Assembly: GCF_001586775.1 (NCBI RefSeq)
Contig: NZ_LQXS01000004.1
Location: forward strand, 247,494 to 311,493
Length of the DNA stretch: 64,000 nt
From: Sphingobacterium populi
Lineage (GTDB): Bacteria > Bacteroidota > Bacteroidia > Sphingobacteriales > Sphingobacteriaceae
Direction of reading: 5' to 3'
This document shows, piece by piece, positions 23,271 to 34,990 of the stretch. The notes below the pieces were generated by a model. That model made no database searches and had not been told where the DNA came from. It saw only the letters and a program-made list of their open reading frames with translations. The stretch's first letter is position 1; each line of letters opens with the position of its first letter. The translations under genes and the position numbers were made by a program.

Positions 23271-25751
23271 ATGATCAAATGCATCGTGTGTACGATAGCA
23301 TTTATGATGAATAGCTTATCGGGCATTTCCCAAACCTCTAATACGCTATGGTATGATGCGCCTGCCGAACATTGGGTAGAAGCGCTGCCAGTAGGAAATG
23401 GCAAAATAGGCGCTATGGTGTTTGGAAAGGTACAAGATGAACTCATACAGCTCAACGAAAGTACACTTTGGTCGGGTGGTCCAAGAAAAAGTGGAGTGAA
23501 TCCAGGTGCCTATCAATATTTGCACCCCATCCGCGAGGCACTAGCGGCCAAGAATTATTCTTTGGCAAATGATCTGACGCGCAAAATGCAAGGACATTAC
23601 TCTGAGTCTTTTTTGCCATTAGGAGATCTGCACATCAAGCAACATTTTGTAGGAGACGGTGAGGTGGAGGATTATTCTCGAAAATTGGATATCGGCAGCG
23701 CCTTATCTACGGTAAAATACCGAAAAGATGGAGTGCAGTACGAACGAGAGATTTTTGTTTCCAACCCAGCCAACGTCATGGCGGTACGTATCAAATCCGA
23801 CAAAGCAAGAATGCTGAACTTACACTTCGCATTATCCAGTCAGCTGAGAGGCCAAACAGCTGCTGATGATAGCCATAACCTATCTTTTTCGGGAAAAGCT
23901 CCAGCAAGAGTGGATCCATCCTATTATAACCAAGAAGGAAGAAATCCTATCCTTTGGGACGATACCACCGGATGTAATGGCATGCGCTTCAATAGTCGGC
24001 TCAGCATCGCTTCTACAGATGGCAAAGTAACCGCAACGAGCGAAGGCATAGAGGTAAAAGAAGCATCTGAGGTCGTGCTATATTTTACGGCAGCAACGAG
24101 TTTCAACGGATTTGATAAGTGCCCAGATCGGGATGGGAAGAATGAGAAAGAATTAACATCAAAGTACCTAAGTAGCGCACAAAAGCTGCGGTATAAGAAA
24201 TTAAAAGAGGCACATGTAAAGGATTATCGCAGTTTATTTGACCGTCTGACTTTTGATCTTGTATCAGACAAGAGTGAAAAGGACCTGTCATTGATCGCTT
24301 CAAACGATAGGCTTAAGCGATATAGTCAAGGAAATAAGGATCTGGAATTAGAGCGCTTTTTTCTGCAATATGGTCGTTATTTATTGATCTCTTCTTCGAG
24401 AGCTGGCGGAGCTCCGGCCAATCTACAAGGAATATGGAATAAGGAGCTAAGAGCGCCATGGAGTTCTAATTATACCATTAATATTAACACGCAGATGAAC
24501 TATTGGCCAGCCGAGATGGGCAATTTATCGGAATTGCATACGCCTCTGCTACAGTTTATAGAAAATCTATCCGTTACGGGTAAGTCAACTGCCGAAGAAT
24601 ATTACCGGACAAGAGGTTGGGTAGCACATCACAATTCTGATATATGGGCTTTGAGTAATGCCGTTGGAGATATCGGTGGTGGAGATCCATTGTGGGCCAA
24701 TTGGTATATGGGTGGCGCTTGGCTATCTCGGCATCTTTGGGAGCGATATGCCTTTTCCATGGATAAGAGCTATCTGAAAGATCGAGCATATCCTGTTATG
24801 AAAGAAGCGGCACTTTTTTGTGTAGACTGGCTGATCGAGAGAGACGGTTTGTTGGTCACATCGCCCTCCACCACGCCAGAAAATCTATTCATCTACGAAG
24901 GGAAGCGCGTGGCCGTGTCTGAGGGCACCACGATGGATATGGCTATCATACGAGATTTATTCCACCATGTAATAACGGCTGCCGAAATTCTAGACGTAGA
25001 TGAGCAATTTAGAGATACGCTATCAAAAAAAATGAGTCTACTATCTCCATACAAAATTGGTAGCCAAGGCCAGTTATTAGAATGGAGCGAGGAGTATGTT
25101 GAAGAAGATCCGCATCATCGTCATTTGTCGCACCTGTATGGTGTGCATCCAGGGATCGATATTTCTCCATTGAAAACTCCAGCATTGGCTGCTGCTGCTT
25201 CCAAGTCATTTGCCATTCGTGGCGATGAAGGAACTGGATGGAGCAAAGCGTGGAAAATCAACTTCGCGGCCCGATTGCACGAAGGAGATCACGCATACAA
25301 AATGGTGCGCGAGATTCTGCGTTACTGCGACCCGAATGATCGTGGAACTGGCGGCACGTATCCCAACTTCTTTGACGCCCATCCGCCGTTTCAAATTGAT
25401 GGGAATTTTGGTGCTTCCGCCGGAATGATGGAAATGTTGGTCCAAAGCCATTTGGGGGAAATACATCTCCTGCCAGCCTTACCTACAGCTTGGAATGCTG
25501 GGCAAATAAGTGGCATCAAAGCACGAGGAAATTTTGAGTTAGATATCATATGGGCAGATGCTCAGCTCGTAAGTGGTAAAGTGAAATCTCTGGCTGGAGA
25601 AACTTGCATACTGCGTACCAAAACACCAATCAGGATCAAAGGAGCGCGCCCTGTAATGCGCCAAGAGGACGAGTACTTTGTCTACGAATTCCCAACAAAA
25701 ACCAATAAAGTCTACCACATCTCTAAAACCAAATTAAAAAGCACGAACTAA
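23271..25751 (+). CDS. Glycoside hydrolase family 95 (alpha-L-fucosidase / alpha-L-galactosidase)
   Basis: 826 residues from the ATG at 23271, which yields a signal peptide MIKCIVCTIAFMMNSLSGISQ; an ATG at 23241 is also in frame. N-terminal beta-sandwich starts WYDAPAEHWVEALPVGNGKIGAMVFG, the GH95 signature. The (alpha/alpha)6 domain holds NINTQMNYWPAEMGN (about residue 405) with the active-site asparagines, and SPSTTPENL (about 530) with the catalytic Glu. GH95 enzymes invert alpha-1,2-linked L-fucose, and some act on L-galactose. The adjacent tagaturonate genes favour L-galactose, by inference. Periplasmic. Next gene, SusC, is 55 bp downstream. Confidence 0.92.
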   Translation: MIKCIVCTIAFMMNSLSGISQTSNTLWYDAPAEHWVEALPVGNGKIGAMVFGKVQDELIQLNESTLWSGGPRKSGVNPGAYQYLHPIREALAAKNYSLANDLTRKMQGHYSESFLPLGDLHIKQHFVGDGEVEDYSRKLDIGSALSTVKYRKDGVQYEREIFVSNPANVMAVRIKSDKARMLNLHFALSSQLRGQTAADDSHNLSFSGKAPARVDPSYYNQEGRNPILWDDTTGCNGMRFNSRLSIASTDGKVTATSEGIEVKEASEVVLYFTAATSFNGFDKCPDRDGKNEKELTSKYLSSAQKLRYKKLKEAHVKDYRSLFDRLTFDLVSDKSEKDLSLIASNDRLKRYSQGNKDLELERFFLQYGRYLLISSSRAGGAPANLQGIWNKELRAPWSSNYTININTQMNYWPAEMGNLSELHTPLLQFIENLSVTGKSTAEEYYRTRGWVAHHNSDIWALSNAVGDIGGGDPLWANWYMGGAWLSRHLWERYAFSMDKSYLKDRAYPVMKEAALFCVDWLIERDGLLVTSPSTTPENLFIYEGKRVAVSEGTTMDMAIIRDLFHHVITAAEILDVDEQFRDTLSKKMSLLSPYKIGSQGQLLEWSEEYVEEDPHHRHLSHLYGVHPGIDISPLKTPALAAAASKSFAIRGDEGTGWSKAWKINFAARLHEGDHAYKMVREILRYCDPNDRGTGGTYPNFFDAHPPFQIDGNFGASAGMMEMLVQSHLGEIHLLPALPTAWNAGQISGIKARGNFELDIIWADAQLVSGKVKSLAGETCILRTKTPIRIKGARPVMRQEDEYFVYEFPTKTNKVYHISKTKLKSTN

Positions 25752-25806
25752 TGATCGATTGAACCTTATAAGAAAACAAACGAAATAAACCTAAACAATT
25801 AATATT

Positions 25807-28800
25807 ATGACGAGTACAAAATACTCCCTGAAAAGGGGGCAGGCAATCCTACGCGGTATTGCCGTGGCTTTCTTATCCATCAGCACACCGTATAGTGTGG
25901 TATTTGGGTATGATTTGTCTCACCTTAAGCACGCATCGTCAGATGCTATCTATGAAGATGTAGTACAACAAAACATTCGCGGTAGAGTGACCAACGCGGA
26001 TGGTGTAGGCATTCAAGGTGTATCTGTGACGTCCTCAAGTAACACAGTCGCTACTGCTACCGACGGAGAAGGTTCGTTCTCGATTAATGCTAGCATAGGT
26101 GATGTGCTGACTTTTAAATCAGTAGGATATCAAGATAGGCAGATCACCATATCCGAAGAATCCTTCCTTACTATCGTACTGGAAGCATCTTCCGAAACAT
26201 TAGATCAGGTTGTTGTGGTCGGTTTTGGTACACAGAAGAAAGCCAATTTGACAGGATCAGTAGCAACAGTCAATGGCGAAGACATGGTTCGTCGTCCTGT
26301 TACCAATGCTGGTGCCATGCTACAAGGCCAGGTTCCAGGACTAAGCATTGTACAAGGTGGCGGAGAGCCAGGCAACGAAAATCTAACCATTCGCATGCGT
26401 GGCCAAGGAACTTTTAGTGGAGCGGGGAACAATCCATTGGTGCTAATTGATGGCGTAGAAGGTAGCCTGACAGACCTAAACCCGAACGATATCGATAACG
26501 TATCGGTATTAAAGGACGCTGCTTCAGCTTCTATATACGGCTCTCGTGCCGCTAATGGAGTCATCTTGGTCACTACAAAGAGTGGTGTTGCTGGCCGCAC
26601 ATTTGTAGAATACAGCAATAATCTAGCTGTGCATACGCCAACAAAGCTGTTCGACTTGATTACTAATTCTGCCGAATACATGGAACTTTTCAATGAGGCC
26701 AAACTCAACACCGGCATCACTAGGGGCTTGTACTCTCAGGAGGATATCGACCTATACCGAAACGCAACTGACTTTAATAAATATCCAAATACAGATTGGT
26801 TGGATATATTTTTTAACCCCGCATTTGTGCAGCAGCACAACTTGAGTGTCAATGGCGGCGGAGAGAAAACACAATACAATCTATCAATGGGATACGTCAA
26901 TCAGCCAGGAGTCTTTATGGGTTTTAACTATGAAAGATATAATATGCGCCTAAATTTGACATCATCAGTAAATGATTGGCTAAAGATAGGAAGTAATATT
27001 AGTGCTAAGCAAGGTAATACGGAAAGGCCAAGACAAGGAGGTGAGGATGCATTCGTAGGTGCGATGTCGCAAGCACCTACATACGCACCACAACTGCCAG
27101 ATGGCAGATACGTGCATAAAGCTTATGACTTTGAGGTGAACAATAAAAACATGTTAGCGATCATAGATAATGAAGTCTTTTACAAGAACCGAGATTATTC
27201 AGTAAACATTCAAGGATGGTTCGATGCCAAGATTGCTAAAAACATAAATTGGTATGGAAAGGCGGCGATTGTAGGCGATTTTGATAATGAGTCGGATTGG
27301 CGACCAACTGTGCCATTGTACAACTTCCAGTCAGGAGAATTCGCCACCAACTTAGATGTAGGAGAGCTCGGATTGCAGAAAAGACGGCGTGAAAATAGAT
27401 ATACCAATTTATTCTCATACCTGAGATATGAAGACCGATTCAATGATGTGCACACACTCGCAGCACAGGTAGGTTATAGTTACGAAGCCAACCAAAATCA
27501 ATTTCTCGGTGGTTATAGACAAAACTTTTATGGTGGTGCTTTGAGGGAACTCAATGCCGGAGGAATTTCGGTCTTAAGAAATGATGGTTCTACCTACGAA
27601 TGGGCTTTACAATCTTTGTTTGGCCGACTCAATTATAGTTTCGACGACAAATACTTATTTGAGGCAAATTTTAGGTACGATGGATCCTCAAGATTTAGTT
27701 CTGATCAACGATGGGGTATTTTTCCATCTTTCTCGGGTGCGTGGCGAGTTTCGCAAGAATCCTTTATACGTGACAATGCCAGTTTTAATTGGCTAAATGA
27801 ACTGAAAATACGCGGTTCTTATGGATTGCTCGGGAATCAGAACATCAACATAAATGGCGATTACCCTTATCCGTATCAGGATCTTTATGACTTTACAGGA
27901 GATTATTCCTTTAACAATGCAGAACTGTCACCGGGAGTGGCTCAAGGCAACCTACCTAATCGAGCAATCTCATGGGAAAAAACCGCCATTTATGACGTTG
28001 GTGTAGATCTGCGACTCTTTAATCGTCTGGATGTCACTTTTGATTGGTATCAGAAAGATACGCGAGATATTTTAAGAAATATTCAATTCACTGATCTTGT
28101 GGGTCTTGGTGCTCCATTTGTCAATTCAGGTACCGTTCGTAACAGGGGATTTGAAGTTGCGGTTAACTATCAGACGAAGTTAGGTCTGGTCTATTCAATG
28201 GAATGCGCTATTCGTTTGGAGGAAACATCGATCACTTCAAAAATACTGTAATGAATTTTGGCGCTCCAGAGATTGGAAATTGGACGATTAAGGAAAACGG
28301 CAGACCATGGGACACATTCTATATGTTGGAGGTTGTAGGCATATTTCAAAATGCAGACGAAATCGCTGCCGCACCAAAGCAGTATAATGACAATACGCTG
28401 CCGGGCGACTTAATTTACCGTGATCAAAACGGAGACGGCAAAATTGATGACAATGACCGGGTGCATATGGACGGCGCATTCCCACGGTTCCAGTACGCAT
28501 TAAATGGTAGTGTTTCGTGGAAAAACTTTGATTTGAATGTGCTTTTTCAGGGAGTGCAAGGGCGCAATATTTTTATAAACAATTGGGGCATCATGCCTTT
28601 TGTACAAGGATCTGCACCGACAACTGATATTAGAGACCGTTGGACAGAGGATAATCCATCGACCACGATGCCTCGGATATATTTTGGGTGGGATTCGCCG
28701 CAAAAGTTCTCTCGCCCATCGTCCTATTTCTTGCGCAACGCTAGTTATCTACGTTTGAAGAATTTGAGTTTGGGTTATACATTTAAGAAAGAGTCACTTG

Positions 28801-28961
28801 CTACTATCGGTCTTAAAAACTTGAGGATCTTTGTGTCAGGAGATAATCTAATTACTTGGACCAACTATCCGGGATTGGATCCAGAGCGCGGTGGCAGCGG
28901 CACATTTTTGACGTATCCACAAAATAAAATCTATTCATTTGGTGTTAATGTACAATTCTAA
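25807..28961 (+). pseudogene. SusC/RagA-type TonB-linked outer-membrane transporter, frameshifted
   Basis: Signal region, then CarboxypepD_reg-like domain (about 57-135, IRGRVTNADGVGIQGV), TonB box/plug (VVVVGFGTQKK, then GQVPGLSI, NPLVLIDGVEG, SIYGSRAANGVILVTTK) and a long barrel. The frame ends at 28251 with an unrelated tail. The conserved barrel resumes in the next frame at NGMRYSFGGN (from about 28197) and ends at 28961 with a terminal aromatic FGVNVQF. One base is missing at about 28185-28197. Repaired length is about 1051 residues, normal for SusC. It imports the oligosaccharide bound by the SusD protein 11 bp downstream. Either a sequencing error or a disrupted locus. Confidence 0.88.
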
Positions 28962-28972
28962 AAAAGCAAACC

Positions 28973-30424
28973 ATGTATCAATTTAAATATATAGTATTCG
29001 TAGTTATTGGACTACTCCTTGCGAGTTGTAGCATTGATCGCGAGCCATTGGATAAATATTCGGCTAGTCAGTTTTGGAATACCCGAAATGATTTTGATAT
29101 GGCTATGACGGCTATTTATGGCAGATTACAAACACCGGTATTCTCTTACGGATCGCCTGATTGGGATCTGATCACCGATAACGCATATGGTCAGCACAAT
29201 TCTAACCGAGCTCGGGATATCGCTGCTGGCGAGATAGCACCATCATTAGGAGGTTTTATATCAGACGTGTATTCTAACGCGTATGCTGGAATTGCGCGAG
29301 TAAACATTTTCTTGGGCAAGTTGAATGAATATGATGGTGATTTCCTACCAGCAGATCTGATTATCTCATACGAGGCAGAAGCCAAATTCATGCGTGCATA
29401 TTATTACTATATGCTGTATGCATGCTATGGCGATGTACCATTGGTAGAGCAAGCGCTAGACCTCAACAATTTTGTGCAACCAAAAGCAAGTGCAGAAGAG
29501 ATTTTAAACTTCATTTACCAAGATTTGGATCGCGCTATAGAGTTACTGCCAGGAGTTACCTATGCCGAGGGAAATGGTCGGGTGGTAAAGTCTTCTGCTC
29601 AGGCACTGAAGCTGCGGGTGTTGATGTACACCGCTTATAATAGTGATGGCTCACCAAAAGTCGCTGTCTTGACGCAAGCGCGTGATTTGGCAAGAGAAAT
29701 AATGTCTGCCGGATATCAATTATCGCCCGTATTTCACGATGTATTTCGTGATAATCGGCAGGAGGGAAATCCGGAAATCATCTTTTCTGTAAAGTTTTTA
29801 GCTCCTAATAACGCTACTGCAATGGATCAGTGGTATGGAGATTGGGTTGCAGTAAGTCCATTACCTAGTTTTGTGGCTTTATTTGAAGAAGGAGATGAGC
29901 GTAAAGAAGCTTCTATTTTTCAAAATGTAGTAGATTTTGGAACAGGTAGGACGCATTTACCATCGAACAATATGCCGACAGGCTATGGCGTCAAGAAGTT
30001 CTTAACACCCGAGAATATTCCGTACGATTATTCGACCAGAAGTGCTCAGGATTGGGTGATGTTTCGTTATGCAGATATTTTACTCAGCTTCGCAGAAGCG
30101 GAAAATGAAATTAGTGGCCCTACACCAGAATGCTATGCTGCAATAAATGCGATAAGAACGAGAGCTGGATTAGCCAATCTAGAATCGACGTCTTCAAAAG
30201 ATGAATTCAGAACATGGCTTCGCCTGGAGCGTCGTTTAGAACTTGCCTTCGAAGGCACGCGGTACTTTGATCTAAAGAGATGGCGAATTGCTGGCGAAGT
30301 ATTGAATGCGGTAGAAGACGGGATCATCCGGTACAATTTTCAAGACCGATTCTACTTGTGGCCTATACCACAAAGTCAGATCGATCGTAGCATGGGAGTA
30401 TTGGTTCAAAATCCTGATTACTAG
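28973..30424 (+). CDS. SusD/RagB-type surface glycan-binding lipoprotein
   Basis: 483 residues. Lipoprotein signal with Cys19 in LLLASCSIDREPLDKYSASQFW, TPR-like helices (EAKFMRAYYYYMLYACYGDVPLV at about 135 is the family hallmark) and the C-terminal SusD sequence RLELAFEGTRYFDLKRWR followed by FYLWPIPQSQI. It caps the SusC barrel and binds the oligosaccharide at the cell surface. The gene is intact although its SusC partner is frameshifted, with 11 bp between them. The ligand cannot be read from sequence; the neighbouring GH95 and GH18 genes suggest an N-glycan or fucosylated/galactosylated glycan. Confidence 0.94.
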   Translation: MYQFKYIVFVVIGLLLASCSIDREPLDKYSASQFWNTRNDFDMAMTAIYGRLQTPVFSYGSPDWDLITDNAYGQHNSNRARDIAAGEIAPSLGGFISDVYSNAYAGIARVNIFLGKLNEYDGDFLPADLIISYEAEAKFMRAYYYYMLYACYGDVPLVEQALDLNNFVQPKASAEEILNFIYQDLDRAIELLPGVTYAEGNGRVVKSSAQALKLRVLMYTAYNSDGSPKVAVLTQARDLAREIMSAGYQLSPVFHDVFRDNRQEGNPEIIFSVKFLAPNNATAMDQWYGDWVAVSPLPSFVALFEEGDERKEASIFQNVVDFGTGRTHLPSNNMPTGYGVKKFLTPENIPYDYSTRSAQDWVMFRYADILLSFAEAENEISGPTPECYAAINAIRTRAGLANLESTSSKDEFRTWLRLERRLELAFEGTRYFDLKRWRIAGEVLNAVEDGIIRYNFQDRFYLWPIPQSQIDRSMGVLVQNPDY

Positions 30425-30770
30425 ATTAAATAATTGTATTAGTGTGATACGATTCTGATACGATTCAAAATGAATAATCCTTCGTTTGGAAGCCTGCTTA
30501 CCAAAAGCCAATGCTTCTGGACGAAGGATTACTATGTATAAAGCTTGCGATGATACCAATAGTAGCTTTCTCGCACCTAACTTTATTCTAGATCATTGGC
30601 CTAAAAATGATCTATTACCAAGTGATGATCCTTGTTGCAGAATGGCACGTTCAGAAGAGTGAAATGTTTGAATTGTTTCTCTATGAATAATAATATTTAA
30701 CAAATAGAAATAAATTATTCTTAAAATAATTTATTTAAATTAACATTATTTAAACCTAATTCAATGAACC
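30425..30770. other. Non-coding region with tandem repeat and stem-loop between SusD and GH18 genes
   Basis: 346 bp without a gene. It has a direct tandem repeat of the 11-mer TGATACGATTC (30445-30455, 30456-30466). Then comes a hairpin with 11-bp perfect arms TAATCCTTCGT / its complement (30475-30485, 30521-30531), enclosing a second small stem GGAAGC/GCTTCT. The hairpin may terminate or process the SusCD transcript. The last 100 bp are AT-rich and should hold the GH18 promoter, but no clean consensus was found. Confidence 0.5.
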
Positions 30771-31901
30771 ATGGAAAGACAATTCAAAAGCCGACTTCTG
30801 CTTTTAGCAGGAAGTATGATGATGTTATTTGCTCAATCGTGCAATAAGAATACGATTGATTCGCAACCAAATCCTGACGATAGTAGCAACATTAATCTCG
30901 ACAGAAGCTTGCCACAGTACATGGCATGGTGGGGAGGATTTAATACCATCCATATGCCTTTAGATTCGGTGCCTGATGGTGTTAATATTGTGAACTTATT
31001 TTTGCTAGAGTTGGATCCGAGGCCAGAAGTGGCGCTTGATACTTCACACATTACGATGCAAGATTTTACGTGGGCTGATATCTTAGCTGGAGCAAAACGA
31101 TTGCAAGCGAGAGGTATTAAAGTTGTGGCGACGATTATGGATTCAACACCTTATCTCGATAGAAGTGATCCGAATTCGCTGCCAGTTCAATATGGTTTTC
31201 CGGGCAAAGTGATTAATGAAGCATTTGCTTTAGGTGCAATAACGGAACCAGAGATATTTGCCGCTACGGTAAAAAGAAGAGTAATTGACGAATGGGGTTT
31301 AGATGGGATTGATTTTGATCTTGAAGAGGAAATAGGTGCTTTTGGAGTATACAATGCGACAATATCTGAGGATAGAAGATCCATAAGATATGACCGTGGT
31401 AATATATCTAATAGTCTTGCGGTGTTTAAGGCATTGTCCAAATATTTTGGTCCTAAATCGGGCACGGATAAGCTTTTAATCGTAGACAGAGGTCGGCGTC
31501 CAATGGAGATCATTCCGGCCGCTCATGAGTATTTTGATTATATTTTCTTTCAAGCGTATAATTGGAATCAGGCAATGATCTTACAAGCTTATGAGCTAAA
31601 TAAAGACTACTTCCAACCTTCGCAGATGTACTTCACACTCAATGGACAACGTGCCATAAATGGATATGATGAAAGTAGAGATTATGTCAGAAATGGATTT
31701 ACCGAATATGGGAACTATGCAAGAGCGGCATCAATAGCAGACGAATTCTCTAAAATCAAATTACCTGGTCAGGAGCTGCCAATAAACTTTGGTATCTACC
31801 AAATCGCTGGTGACTGGTCTTTAGGTTTTCCAATGATGAAAGCTGTTTTTAATAATCAGGGTAAAGATACTTTGGATGATTATCCCATGAAGTTGGAATA
31901 A
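30771..31901 (+). CDS. GH18 lipoprotein, endo-beta-N-acetylglucosaminidase-like
   Basis: 376 residues. Lipoprotein signal ending LFAQSC (Cys24), short Asn/Ser linker, then a TIM barrel. The GH18 catalytic motif DGIDFDLE is at about 178-185 with Glu185 as proton donor, and the barrel strand YFDYIFFQAYNW contains the usual Tyr/Gln region. It resembles Bacteroidota surface GH18 proteins from N-glycan loci (Endo-F/BT3987 group) more than chitinases, which is inference. It should release oligosaccharides at the surface for the SusCD pair. Separate promoter likely, given the 346-bp gap. Confidence 0.85.
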   Translation: MERQFKSRLLLLAGSMMMLFAQSCNKNTIDSQPNPDDSSNINLDRSLPQYMAWWGGFNTIHMPLDSVPDGVNIVNLFLLELDPRPEVALDTSHITMQDFTWADILAGAKRLQARGIKVVATIMDSTPYLDRSDPNSLPVQYGFPGKVINEAFALGAITEPEIFAATVKRRVIDEWGLDGIDFDLEEEIGAFGVYNATISEDRRSIRYDRGNISNSLAVFKALSKYFGPKSGTDKLLIVDRGRRPMEIIPAAHEYFDYIFFQAYNWNQAMILQAYELNKDYFQPSQMYFTLNGQRAINGYDESRDYVRNGFTEYGNYARAASIADEFSKIKLPGQELPINFGIYQIAGDWSLGFPMMKAVFNNQGKDTLDDYPMKLE

Positions 31902-31929
31902 GCAATCCTTACGAATGCTACCATAAGCA

Positions 31930-31963
31930 AAAAGCCGGATATCTATATAGATATCCGGCTTTT
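31930..31963. terminator. Bidirectional terminator between GH18 and groEL genes
   Basis: A 34-bp perfect palindrome centred at 31946/31947, with core AGCCGGATATCTAT and flanking A- and T-runs on both strands. It lies 28 bp after the GH18 stop and 31 bp before the groEL stop, so it serves both convergent genes. Confidence 0.88.
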
Positions 31964-31993
31964 GCACTATTATAATTAACCTAAATTGTTGGC

Positions 31994-33637
<1,644 letters not shown>

Positions 33638-33684
33638 TGCTTGCTTACTATTACTTTAAAACTAATAATCGATTTAAACTTAAC

Positions 33685-33960
33685 TTACAGTACCGCGTAA
33701 ATGTCTGATTCACGCATGATCAAATACTCTTTTCCTTCGTACGTGATCTCTGTACCTGCATATTTACCATACAACACTTTATCGCCTACTTGTACAGTCA
33801 ATGGTTCATCTGGTTTACCAGTTCCTACTGCTACCACTGTTCCTTGAGAAGGTTTTTCTTTCGCTGTATCTGGAATATAAATTCCTGATGCTGTTTTCTC
33901 TTCTGCTGGAGCCGCCTCAACTACGACTCTGTCGCCGATAGGTTTGATACTTAATGCCAT
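33685..33960 (-). CDS. groS: 10-kDa co-chaperonin GroES
   Basis: 91 residues: [33 protein letters not shown] (start of family signature, mobile loop around ASGIYIP) and the C-terminal [17 protein letters not shown]. It forms the heptameric lid on GroEL. It is the first gene of the groES-groEL operon. Length is standard. The upstream 200 bp hold the promoter, but I could not place a convincing TAnnTTTG on the minus strand, so heat-shock control remains unresolved. Confidence 0.97.
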   Translation of the reverse strand: MALSIKPIGDRVVVEAAPAEEKTASGIYIPDTAKEKPSQGTVVAVGTGKPDEPLTVQVGDKVLYGKYAGTEITYEGKEYLIMRESDIYAVL

Positions 33961-34158
33961 AATTATTCTATTTATTTATGTTTTATTTACGTTTATACTT
34001 TTGTCGTATCACCAATTATGCCAAAGCATGATTTACATATTTAGGAGACATTTTTGCATAAGCAGCTTACGGTACTGGCAGATTTCTGCAAAAGTTGCGT
34101 GTCAAGCTGTCAGGACATACCACTGTGTCATTTGAGCAAATTTGTCTAATTTTAACTC

Positions 34159-34617
34159 ATGAGAGCAGTTATTCAACGGGTCAATCACGCGGCATGCCAT
34201 GTAGATGGTGAGCAAACGGGAGCGATTGAACAAGGGTTATTGGTATTGCTCGGGGTGGAAGATGCAGATGATGAAGAAGATGCCGCCTGGCTGGCTGCCA
34301 AAATTTGCAGCATGCGTATTTTTTCCGACGAGCAAGGGTTGATGAATCGCTCCCTACAAGATGTGGGTGGTGGCTTATTACTTATATCACAATTCACTTT
34401 GTATGCGCAGACGAAGAAAGGTAATCGGCCATCTTTTATTCGAGCGGCCAAGCCGGATAAGGCGAAGCCTATGTACGAAAATATGATTCAACGGTTTAGC
34501 GACCTACTAGGACAGCCCATACAGACCGGAATTTTTGGTGCTGACATGAAAGTCAGTCTGGAGAATGATGGACCGGTAACGATTATGATGAATACCAAAG
34601 ACAAAGAGAACTTTTAA
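34159..34617 (+). CDS. dtd: D-aminoacyl-tRNA deacylase
   Basis: 152 residues beginning MRAVIQRVNHAACHV. Contains the catalytic SQFTLYA segment (about 78-84) and the C-terminal Gly-cisPro motif in NDGPVTIMM, the two active-site elements of DTD. It removes D-amino acids or glycine from mischarged tRNAs in the cytoplasm. Length is typical. It is followed 19 bp later by a MazG-like pyrophosphohydrolase and then by gamma-glutamyltransferase, all on the plus strand; the three may be co-transcribed. Confidence 0.95.
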   Translation: MRAVIQRVNHAACHVDGEQTGAIEQGLLVLLGVEDADDEEDAAWLAAKICSMRIFSDEQGLMNRSLQDVGGGLLLISQFTLYAQTKKGNRPSFIRAAKPDKAKPMYENMIQRFSDLLGQPIQTGIFGADMKVSLENDGPVTIMMNTKDKENF

Positions 34618-34636
34618 AAATAAGAACACAAGAACT

Positions 34637-34963
34637 ATGACGATCGAGCAGGCACAAATAAAGGTAGATGAGTGGATCAATACCACAGGCATTCGTTATT
34701 TCAATGAGTTAACGAACACCGCTATGTTGATGGAAGAGGTGGGCGAAGTAGCACGTATTATGGCACGGCAGTACGGAGAACAATCTTTTAAAGCCTCGGA
34801 CAAAGACGTGAACTTGGCCGACGAGATGGCCGATGTGCTTTTTGTCTTAATCTGCTTGGCCAATCAAACAGGCATTAATCTCACAGAAGCGCTACAAAAG
34901 AACTTGGAAAAGAAAACCATACGGGATGCCGATCGGCATGCCAATAATGAGAAGCTTAAATAA
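34637..34963 (+). CDS. MazG-like nucleotide pyrophosphohydrolase
   Basis: 108 residues, one all-alpha NTP-PPase domain. The metal-binding EExxE motif is in LMEEVGEVARIM (about 31-42) and the downstream ExxD in DEMADVLFVLICLANQ (about 65-80). The family hydrolyses non-canonical or excess NTPs/dNTPs to monophosphates; the small single-domain form is common in Bacteroidota next to dtd. Cytoplasmic, with a likely housecleaning role. Substrate is not readable from sequence. Confidence 0.85.
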   Translation: MTIEQAQIKVDEWINTTGIRYFNELTNTAMLMEEVGEVARIMARQYGEQSFKASDKDVNLADEMADVLFVLICLANQTGINLTEALQKNLEKKTIRDADRHANNEKLK

Positions 34964-34990
34964 CGAAACACTAGCACGAAGTCAACGTAT

